Part shown: one piece after another, positions 7,249 to 14,498 of the stretch
Numbering within the stretch: position 1 is the first letter of the stretch
How the letters are laid out: every line of letters starts with the position of its first letter
Assembly (NCBI GenBank): GCA_964351655.1
Contig: CAYGPD010000004.1
Location: 1 to 64,000 of the forward strand
Length of the DNA: 64,000 nt
Direction of reading: 5' to 3'
Source of the DNA: Hirschia sp964351655
GTDB taxonomy: Bacteria > Pseudomonadota > Alphaproteobacteria > Caulobacterales > Hyphomonadaceae
Translations under genes and position numbers: made by a program
The notes under the pieces: generated by a model
Told to the model about the DNA's origin: nothing
Seen by the model: the letters and a program-made list of their open reading frames with translations, nothing else
The model's database searches: none

Positions 7249-9903
7249 CTAATGTTCGAATTGACGTAAGCGTTCAGAAACAGCTTTTGCTGCTGGCGTC
7301 TCAATTGCTTCTGCTTCGCCGAAACGTTGAAGCGCAAGGCGCCATAGCCATTTTGCTCCACCGGGGCGACCGGACGCAGCTGCGTGATCACCGGCTAATG
7401 CTGTCAATTCGGCAAGTTCTGGTGTGTTTTCGTCACCTTCACTCACAAGATTGCGGCGTATTTCAGCAAGAAGAATATCTGCTTCTTCAAGCTTCTTTGC
7501 GTCTAGTGCATCTTTGACTGGTTGCAAGCGTGGGTGAGAGACTGAACTGAGTTTTTCTTCCTCATCTGACAATATAGGCGCAGGCGGGGTTATATCTTCA
7601 TCATGCTCTGGAGGGCCTGCTATTGTCGTTGCAGCTAACGCTGCAATATTCATCGGATCGACAGCAGAAGTTGACGTTGCTGCGTCTTCTAAATTGGGAC
7701 CTTCTTCAGTCGTTTGTATGTCTTTGTCCGCTTCATCGAGAAGAGGCGCGGCGTCTAGGTCTTCAATCTCGTCGAGAATTTCGAGTTCAGGCAATTCATC
7801 ATCAGGGAGCTCATCGAGCGCAATACTTGTTTCTAAAGTGGTCTCGATATCGTGCTCAAGTGAAGGCTTAGGCTCATCTTCTAATATATCTATATTATCA
7901 GCTTCCGTTAATTCCGGCTCTGATAACTCTAGATCTGAAAGGTCGGTAATTTTATCTTCGACTAAAGGCATGTCTTCGAGCGCAGTATCTACTTCAACAG
8001 GCTCTAATTCTACTTCTGGAAGTTCGTCGAGTTCTATAGTCTCAAGTTGCGCGTTTGTTAGTTCGTCTTCGTCTACCGCTTCGACGTCATCTTCTTCAGA
8101 ATCAACTTTCTGAATTTCTTCATGTGAAGTGTCATCCTCAAGTACGATTTCAGGATCTAAAGTGTCGAGGTCCAATTGCTCGTTTTCTAGTGCTTCTAGC
8201 TCGACTGTTGGCAAGCCATCGTCAATTTGATCGGCTAATAAACTGGGCTCTTCAGCTTTTAGAGGGGACGCGGTGTCGGCTACTAATAGGTCTTCTTCTA
8301 GCTCTATAGGTTCAGAGGCTTCAATTTTATTGAGGTCAACTTCTAGAGATGATAGTTCTTCGTCAATGCTGTTAGCTGGATCTTGAACATCCAGCTCCAG
8401 ATCTTCGATTTCAATCTCACTTTCTTCAAAGCTTTCTGATGCGGACTCTTTGCTTGAGTTAATGGATTGTGTTTCAGTTTCGGCAAGTTTGGCGGACTCT
8501 AATTCTTCCAGAAGAAGTTCGTCGAGTTCTTCCAATTCCTGTGCATCATCATCAGTGGCCGCTGTATCAGAAGCTATTTCTTCCACTTCATCTTCTTTGA
8601 CGTCTAAGTCGGAATTTTCGTCCTCTTCGTCTTCCAGCGCATCCATTTGTGCTGCGGCAAGAGCTGCAGTTTCACCCAATGCATTAATCTCGCTGTTAAA
8701 CTCCTCAATATCCTTGGACATGTCATCTTGAGCCGCATTGTCCACTTTGTCGATCTTGGCCATACTTGGTTCTAAGGGAGTGTGGTTTGGATCAGCTTCA
8801 ATATTGTCTTCTACTGAACCGAGTTCAGCTTCATTTCCAATGTTGTTGGCGTCTTCTTCAACAAGTTCAGCGGCCTCAACAGCTTCATCGGCGAGGGCGC
8901 TAGGCTCTTCATCAAATTCTGGAAACTCTATTTCGCTTAGAGCGGAAGCAGAAAAATCTGGCTTGTCGTTAGCTTTGTCCGTATTCGGGCTTTCAAAGCT
9001 CTGAACATTGTCCACCTCTTCTTTTTCGACAAATTCTTCATCAGCCACCTCATCAGGTGTTTCGTCAGCAGTGTCGTCGTTTCTTGATAGAGCAACCAGC
9101 CCCAGTGCAGCTCCGCCAGTCGTAACTGCAGCTTTAGACGTTAGGAGACCGAGCTGACGTTCAAATTCGTCATCTTCGTCTTGGTTATTGTCATCCATTG
9201 ATGCATTCGCAGCGTCCAATGCCATCATCTCAATATCTTGCTCGTTTAAATCTGCGTCCATCTCAGATTCAAATTCCTGCAATGCTTTCTCTTCATCGAC
9301 AGGTGAGTCAGATTTTTCTTGAAAGTTATTTTGAAAATCAGATTCGTGTTCATTGGTCACTGCTGCAGCGTTGGGCTCATCACTGAATGCAAGAGGAGTT
9401 TCAACAAGCGATACGTGCGATGTATCTTCAGCTTGAACACCGAAACGAGGACGTTCAAACGGCAATTCATCCCTAGGATAGTGGGGAGTATCTGGTTCAG
9501 ATAGCGTTGTGGGAGCTGCTTCCTGAGAATCTAATTGTGTAGGAACGTCTTCTTGGCGCTCCAATGTGTCTGCTGCTTCTTGGAGCCAGCTAGGACGTTT
9601 GCGTGTCTCTGCACCTTGTTCGGCTTGAGGTGGAGCATAAAGTTGGGAATCGGACAAATTTAATTCAGGAGCGTTTTCAGGGTAGCGCCAGTTTATTTGT
9701 TCAACTTTCGCGCGTGGAGACAGCCCCATTAGAAATAAGACAAGACCAAGCAGAGTAAGCACCAGCCCTGCTGCAACTAACCATAGAGTTTCGGTTTCTG
9801 TGACGTTAAAAACGCCGCCAGGGGAATCTTTGCGTAGCCAGATGAACCAACCTCCGCCAATAGCCAATAGCAGGCCCGATAGCAGTTGCAGCGCTCTAAT
9901 CAT
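7249..9903 (-). CDS. Large, highly acidic membrane-anchored protein of unknown function
   Basis: 884 residues. Two transmembrane helices occupy residues ~5-22 and ~40-61 and give a short hairpin anchor. They are followed by some 700 residues dominated by Glu and Asp, with short Leu/Val-spaced repeats such as DELPEVELEPVEVD and LELDVQDPA and very few aromatic residues, so this part is probably disordered. A non-acidic hydrophobic patch (AAVTTGGAALGLVALS, within residues ~257-273) interrupts it. The last ~95 residues, from about HPRLQPVKDALD, are helical and TPR-like. I do not recognise the family. The antisense strand shows long Ser-rich frames that are mere shadows of the acidic codons. A CtrA-like site lies upstream at 9994-10008. 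Confidence 0.82.
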   Translation of the reverse strand: MIRALQLLSGLLLAIGGGWFIWLRKDSPGGVFNVTETETLWLVAAGLVLTLLGLVLFLMGLSPRAKVEQINWRYPENAPELNLSDSQLYAPPQAEQGAETRKRPSWLQEAADTLERQEDVPTQLDSQEAAPTTLSEPDTPHYPRDELPFERPRFGVQAEDTSHVSLVETPLAFSDEPNAAAVTNEHESDFQNNFQEKSDSPVDEEKALQEFESEMDADLNEQDIEMMALDAANASMDDNNQDEDDEFERQLGLLTSKAAVTTGGAALGLVALSRNDDTADETPDEVADEEFVEKEEVDNVQSFESPNTDKANDKPDFSASALSEIEFPEFDEEPSALADEAVEAAELVEEDANNIGNEAELGSVEDNIEADPNHTPLEPSMAKIDKVDNAAQDDMSKDIEEFNSEINALGETAALAAAQMDALEDEEDENSDLDVKEDEVEEIASDTAATDDDAQELEELDELLLEELESAKLAETETQSINSSKESASESFEESEIEIEDLELDVQDPANSIDEELSSLEVDLNKIEASEPIELEEDLLVADTASPLKAEEPSLLADQIDDGLPTVELEALENEQLDLDTLDPEIVLEDDTSHEEIQKVDSEEDDVEAVDEDELTNAQLETIELDELPEVELEPVEVDTALEDMPLVEDKITDLSDLELSEPELTEADNIDILEDEPKPSLEHDIETTLETSIALDELPDDELPELEILDEIEDLDAAPLLDEADKDIQTTEEGPNLEDAATSTSAVDPMNIAALAATTIAGPPEHDEDITPPAPILSDEEEKLSSVSHPRLQPVKDALDAKKLEEADILLAEIRRNLVSEGDENTPELAELTALAGDHAAASGRPGGAKWLWRLALQRFGEAEAIETPAAKAVSERLRQFEH

Positions 9904-9993
9904 GTTGAATTCGCGTCCTTGTCTTCACTCACGTATTTACTAAACACTAACGTCAAATCTAGGTAGAACAAAGATTTTTCCACATGAGAAGAA

Positions 9994-10008
9994 TAAACCT
10001 TTCGTTAA
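9994..10008 (-). promoter_or_regulatory. Candidate CtrA-like site upstream of the acidic-protein gene
   Basis: Read on the minus strand: TTAA-CGAAAGG-TTTA, one base away from the CtrA consensus TTAA-N7-TTAA. It is about 90 bases before the gene start at 9903. CckA, the kinase upstream of CtrA, is encoded in this window, so the regulator is expected in the cell. A single near-match is weak evidence. Confidence 0.3.
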
Positions 10009-10139
10009 TCCATTACCCAATTCTCTGCTCAAATCAAAGTCCTCTTGGCATATATTCGCAGTGCTTGACTGAAAACATTATGGAAATGCCAAGAAAGTTC
10101 TCAGCCTTGAGGTTTTTTGTGCTCAAACATTACCAAAGG

Positions 10140-12110
10140 TTATGATTGAGAGGCGGATTGAGCGATCCATTCATCGATATTTATTTCCAATTCACTAAGT
10201 GGGATTGGTCCACTAGCGAGGAGGATATCGTGAAAACCCGCAAGGCTAAAGTTCGATCCCATTGCGGCGCGTGCTTTTTCGCGAACTTCCAGTATTTTTA
10301 TCATGCCAATTTTGTAGGCAGTCGCTTGACCAGGCATAACGATATAGCGGTCTATAGCTTTAATGCAGTCACCTTCAGGGTTAGGTGTATTGGTGACTAG
10401 ATATTGGGTTGCTTGCTCGCGGGTCCATTTTTTTTCATGGATTCCAGTGTCCACTACAAGGCGCGCTGCGCGCCAAAGTTCCATCGCAAGACGTCCAAAA
10501 TCTGAATAAGGATCTTGATAGAATCCCATCTCTTTTGGGAGGAATTCAGAATAAAGTCCCCAACCTTCTGTGTAGGCTGTATATCTACCATATTTGCGAA
10601 AACGCGGGACGTTCTCTAATTCTTGGGAGATGGCTAACTGCATGTGGTGGCCAGGAATGCCTTCATGATATGCAAGGGCCTCCATTTGGTAGGTCGGCAT
10701 ATCACTCATATTGTAGAGATTGGCGTAATAAGTACCTGGACGAGAGCCGTCTGCTGCTGGGCGTTGGTAGAATGCTTTTCCGGCGCTTTTCTCTCGAAAG
10801 GGTTCCACTCGTTTGACGATGAGATCAGCTTTTGGAAAAGTGTTGAATGCGGACGGAAGTTCTTCCTTCATTGTGTTTATAAGCGCTGTTGCTTCTTCGA
10901 TGTAGCGTTTTCGACCTGTTTCGTCGCTGCTGTAGTAAAATTGCGGGTCGGTGCGCATGAACTCGAAGAAATCTTTCAATTCACCTTCAAAGCCGACTTT
11001 TAGCATAATTGATCGCATTTCTGTATGAATGCGATCAACTTCTTGTAGGCCAAGCGTGTGGATTTCTTGCGCGGTCATGTCGGTTGTTGTCATTGAGGCA
11101 AGGCGTTTTTGGTAATAATCGTTGCCGCTGGGGAGTTTCCATGCGCCATCAGCGTCAGTTGCGTTTTTTATGTCTTCAACAAGCCATTGATCGAGCGCGT
11201 CATAGGCTGGTTTGACCGATGTGAGTAGGGCGGCATTTGCTTTCATTATCAGTGTAATTTTTTCGTCACTGGAAATATCTAACGCGTTTACTTTTTCTTT
11301 GAAATCTTTAAACAGCGGACTGTCGTCTCCTTCAGAAAAAGGTGAACCTTTCAATACGTTAGTGATATCAGAACGGACATATCCGTATACAAATTTGGGT
11401 GGGCGGATACCTTTTTCCGCGCTTGATTTTGCATTGTTGAGGTGGCCCCCAAGATATGCTGGAATGCCGTTTAAGCGCTCAATATAAGCTTCTGCATCGG
11501 AGGAAGAACTAATGCTGTGCTGGTTGATTAAAAAGGCTGGGATAGAACTTTGTGCGCCATACATCTGATCGAAGACATAATTGTGATTGCGATATGGGAA
11601 TAGTTCTTTTTGCTCTAGTGCTTTGTTTTTAAACAACCTATATGAAAGCTTGCCATCTGGGGTGAGTGCGTCATAGTCCACGAGTTTTTCCATAAGGCTC
11701 GCCGCGGCCTGATCGAGTTTGAAATTTGCTATTGCGACTTCGTCAGAAGTATCATCCCATTGATTATAATTGGTTTTCAAACCAAGACTTGTTTGAAACA
11801 TGGGTGAACGAGCGATACGTGCATCAAACTGTTCGGCAAAAAATGCGTTTAATTTTTCAGTCTCATCTATAGCTGCTTGCTGTATGCTCTCGGCCTGCTT
11901 GGTGTGAGCTGTAGATGTGCTCTCCTTTAGGTTGCTACGTGTAGCTGTATGCGCTTCCCCTGTGGTGGGGGTCTTTGATGGAGCGGCTGCAATAGGCGTG
12001 TTTTTTGACTGAGAAGCGGTTTCTTCATGCGAAGCAATGTCTCGCGTTTCCGTATTGCTCGCGCATGAGGCGACGAGTGTGAGGGCAATAATCGAAACAG
12101 AGTAACGCAT
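10140..12110 (-). CDS. DUF885-family lipoprotein, predicted zinc peptidase
   Basis: 656 residues from the ATG at 12110, chosen because AGGAG lies nine bases upstream and a lipoprotein signal (SIIALTLVASCASN, lipobox VASC) follows; a longer frame to 12164 lacks these. After the lipidated Cys comes a Ser/Thr/Ala-rich linker of about 60 residues, then the DUF885 domain. The C-terminal part has HEGIPGHH, an HExxxGHH-like metal-binding motif, followed by YTEGWGLYSE, which probably supplies a further Glu ligand. It is probably an envelope-associated metallopeptidase; its substrate is unknown. It is transcribed divergently from fliQ. Confidence 0.88.
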   Translation of the reverse strand: MRYSVSIIALTLVASCASNTETRDIASHEETASQSKNTPIAAAPSKTPTTGEAHTATRSNLKESTSTAHTKQAESIQQAAIDETEKLNAFFAEQFDARIARSPMFQTSLGLKTNYNQWDDTSDEVAIANFKLDQAAASLMEKLVDYDALTPDGKLSYRLFKNKALEQKELFPYRNHNYVFDQMYGAQSSIPAFLINQHSISSSSDAEAYIERLNGIPAYLGGHLNNAKSSAEKGIRPPKFVYGYVRSDITNVLKGSPFSEGDDSPLFKDFKEKVNALDISSDEKITLIMKANAALLTSVKPAYDALDQWLVEDIKNATDADGAWKLPSGNDYYQKRLASMTTTDMTAQEIHTLGLQEVDRIHTEMRSIMLKVGFEGELKDFFEFMRTDPQFYYSSDETGRKRYIEEATALINTMKEELPSAFNTFPKADLIVKRVEPFREKSAGKAFYQRPAADGSRPGTYYANLYNMSDMPTYQMEALAYHEGIPGHHMQLAISQELENVPRFRKYGRYTAYTEGWGLYSEFLPKEMGFYQDPYSDFGRLAMELWRAARLVVDTGIHEKKWTREQATQYLVTNTPNPEGDCIKAIDRYIVMPGQATAYKIGMIKILEVREKARAAMGSNFSLAGFHDILLASGPIPLSELEINIDEWIAQSASQS

Positions 12111-12184
12111 AAAATAAAGCTCCTGAAAAATGTGTGCTGGCATACAATGCCTACTGTACTTCATTCGTCAATCGCAGGACTTTG

Positions 12185-12229
12185 TTAACCTTTTTGAACC
12201 AAGAGTTAACACAAAGGGTGAAATTTAAC
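12185..12229 (+). promoter_or_regulatory. Cluster of three TTAAC half-sites upstream of fliQ (candidate CtrA region)
   Basis: TTAAC occurs at 12185-12189, 12206-12210 and 12225-12229, spaced about two helical turns apart. The first is followed by TTAA-N7-GAAC, a degraded form of the CtrA box TTAA-N7-TTAA. In Caulobacter the early flagellar export operons are activated by CtrA. The sites are 80-125 bases before fliQ, between it and the divergent DUF885 gene. Confidence 0.4.
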
Positions 12230-12311
12230 TTTCCTCCTGATGCGGCTTTCAATATCACAAAGATGAAAGGGCGCTAAAAGCAAGCTCATTCATCAACAGA
12301 GGTGTAAGTTT

Positions 12312-12575
12312 ATGACCGGCGCTGAAGTGCTTGATCTAGGGCGAGATGCTCTTTGGGCGACTGTTGCGATGGCGACGCCAGCGATGGTCGCGGGCCTTGT
12401 TGTAGGTGTTGTGATCGCATTGCTTCAAGCTTTGACGCAAGTGCAAGAAATGACCTTGGTGTTTGTCCCAAAAATTCTCGCAATTTTTCTGACCTTACTT
12501 TTGTTCATGCCGCTTATGGGGGCAACTTTAGCCGATTTTTCTGAGACTATATTTGCGCGTATTGCGGGGTATTAA
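12312..12575 (+). CDS. fliQ: Flagellar biosynthesis protein FliQ
   Basis: 87 residues with two transmembrane helices, matching FliQ in length and pattern (ALWATVAMATPAMVAGLVVG, then ALTQVQEMTLVFVPKILA). It is a core subunit of the flagellar type III export gate together with FliP and FliR. It is the first gene of the fliQ-fliR-flhB operon, six bases before the fliR GTG. Its promoter region has three TTAAC half-sites that suggest CtrA control. The absence of fliP next to it means the export genes are split in this genome. Confidence 0.96.
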   Translation: MTGAEVLDLGRDALWATVAMATPAMVAGLVVGVVIALLQALTQVQEMTLVFVPKILAIFLTLLLFMPLMGATLADFSETIFARIAGY

Positions 12576-12581
12576 AGTTCA

Positions 12582-13337
12582 GTGGATGTCTTTACGCCAT
12601 ATGTTTGGGTCGGGGCACTTTTGTTTTGCCGGATCGGTACGGTATTGATGCTGGCACCTGGATGGGGAGAAAGTGCTGTCCCGTCCACTTTTCGGTTGGC
12701 CGCTGCATTGCTTGCTACGATGGCCGTTGCGCCGACAATGGCGGATCAAATGCCGCCTCCGCCTTCAGTCTTAACGGATGGTCTTTTTCTCATTGTCAGT
12801 GAGGTTCTAATCGGATTGATGATGGGAGCTGGTGCGAGAATTTTAATGGCGGGCTTGCAGATAGGTGGGTCGATCATAGGAATATCGTCGGGTTTGGCGA
12901 TGGCTCAGCAATTTGATCCGATGGCCGGTGCATCTGGCGCTGTGTTGGGTGTGTTTATGTCTATGGTCGCTTTGGTCTTGATCATGGCAGCAGGTATTCA
13001 TCGGGATATGTTGCAGGCGGCAGTCGATAGCTATCAATTGTTTCGTCCAGGCGAGCCTTTACCAATTGGAGATGCGGCCCAATGGGAATTGGGTGCACTA
13101 TCTACTGCTTTTAGATTGGGATTGCAGATTGCCGCGCCCATTCTTGTTGTTGCGTTGATATTTAATCTTGCCATCGGACTTGTTGCACGTTTGATCCCAC
13201 AGGTTCAGATTTTCTTTATTGCGATGCCGATTCAAGTCATGCTTGGATTGAGTATTATGACCTTTGTACTAGGCGGTGGATTGCTGGTCTGGCTCGATAT
13301 GCTGGGGCGGTATGCGCGTCTTGAGGGGCCGTTTTAG
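12582..13337 (+). CDS. fliR: Flagellar biosynthesis protein FliR
   Basis: 251 residues, six or so transmembrane helices, beginning VDVFTPYVWVGALLFCRIG. The start codon is GTG at 12582, six bases after the fliQ stop. FliR-type motifs include MMGAGARILMAGLQIGGSIIG and LARLIPQVQIFFIAMPIQVMLG. It forms the spiral export gate with FliP and FliQ. It is followed within eleven bases by flhB, so the three genes should be one transcript. Confidence 0.95.
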   Translation: MDVFTPYVWVGALLFCRIGTVLMLAPGWGESAVPSTFRLAAALLATMAVAPTMADQMPPPPSVLTDGLFLIVSEVLIGLMMGAGARILMAGLQIGGSIIGISSGLAMAQQFDPMAGASGAVLGVFMSMVALVLIMAAGIHRDMLQAAVDSYQLFRPGEPLPIGDAAQWELGALSTAFRLGLQIAAPILVVALIFNLAIGLVARLIPQVQIFFIAMPIQVMLGLSIMTFVLGGGLLVWLDMLGRYARLEGPF

Positions 13338-13348
13338 GGGAGGGATGA

Positions 13349-14413
13349 ATGGCTGATGATCAAGACGATTCGCAGAAAACCGAAGAACCGACCCAGAAAC
13401 GGCTCGATGACGCGCGCAAAAAGGGTGACATTGCGAAAAGTCAGGATGTGCCGGTCTGGTTTATTCTGCTAGCAGGGGCGGCGCTAATCGCTGCGGCACA
13501 ACCTTTGGCTGGAAGTATAGCCAATCCATTGTTTATGTTGATTGACCATCCGCATGAATTTGAGTTGTCGAATGGAGGCGCTCAACGGCTAATGTCGGCG
13601 ATATTGTTGGCACTTGTTGGGCCAATGTTGGTGATTTTTAGTATTATAATCGTGTTCGCTATGTTTGGTCACGTTATTCAAAGCATGCCATTATGGACGG
13701 CTGAGAAAATAAAACCAAAATTTAGTAAAATTTCGCCACTTGGTGGTTTCAAGCGTATGTTTGGGCCGCAAGGCTTCATGAATTTGTTCAAGGCCATATT
13801 GAAACTGATAGCTGCAAGTGTGGCTGTTGCGTTTGCTGTATGGCCCAGTCGAAATGAGTTGATGAAAGTCGGGGAAATGGACATCTCGGCTTTGCCTCAT
13901 ATTTTTCAAGATAAAGCGAGCCGGCTGTTTTTAGCAGCACTCGTTGTGGTGGGGTTCATCGCGGCCATTGATTTCATATTTCAAAAGAAAAATTATATGA
14001 AAAAAATGCGGATGTCGCGCGAAGACATCAAGCAAGAGAATAAACAAAGCGATGGTGACCCTCAGGTAAAAGCGAAACTCGCAGCTATACGGCGTCAACG
14101 GTCACAAGGGCGTATGATGGCCGCGGTTCCAGAGGCAACTGTGGTGATTACCAACCCGACGCATTATTCGATTGCGCTTAAATTTGATCCAGAAACAGAT
14201 GCCGCACCGATATGTGTGGCGAAAGGTGTGGATGAAGTAGCTTTACGCATACGGGAAATCGCGAAAGAGTCTAATGTGCCGTTAGTTGAAAGTCCGCCTT
14301 TAGCGCGCGCATTGTTTGCAACAGCCGAATTAGAGCAGATTGTCCCCAGAGAACATTTTGAAGCAGTGGCAAAAGTTATTGGCTTCGTGATGAGAACTGG
14401 TAAAAAGAAATAA
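13349..14413 (+). CDS. flhB: Flagellar export switch protein FlhB
   Basis: 354 residues. The N-terminus is hydrophilic (DDSQKTEEPTQKRLDDARKK, typical FlhB), followed by four transmembrane helices and a cytoplasmic domain. That domain contains NPTH at residues 269-272, the autocleavage site of the FlhB/YscU family, where cleavage between Asn and Pro switches substrate specificity from rod/hook to filament. A GGGAGGG Shine-Dalgarno stretch lies just before the ATG. It is the last gene of the fliQ-fliR-flhB unit; cckA follows after 85 bases with no terminator seen. Confidence 0.97.
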   Translation: MADDQDDSQKTEEPTQKRLDDARKKGDIAKSQDVPVWFILLAGAALIAAAQPLAGSIANPLFMLIDHPHEFELSNGGAQRLMSAILLALVGPMLVIFSIIIVFAMFGHVIQSMPLWTAEKIKPKFSKISPLGGFKRMFGPQGFMNLFKAILKLIAASVAVAFAVWPSRNELMKVGEMDISALPHIFQDKASRLFLAALVVVGFIAAIDFIFQKKNYMKKMRMSREDIKQENKQSDGDPQVKAKLAAIRRQRSQGRMMAAVPEATVVITNPTHYSIALKFDPETDAAPICVAKGVDEVALRIREIAKESNVPLVESPPLARALFATAELEQIVPREHFEAVAKVIGFVMRTGKKK

Positions 14414-14498
14414 ATATGGTTAATCGCCATAAAGTGTCTAATACTATCTATGCCTGAACGCGATTATTTTGTCGCGAAATACAACGGATCGAGCCGCC

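Noticed and set aside
7694..9004. Long Ser-rich open frames on the plus strand (7694-8113, 8450-8731, 8738-9004).
   Set aside because: They are antisense to Glu/Asp codons of the acidic protein; Ser-rich composition is a direct by-product and no ribosome sites precede them.
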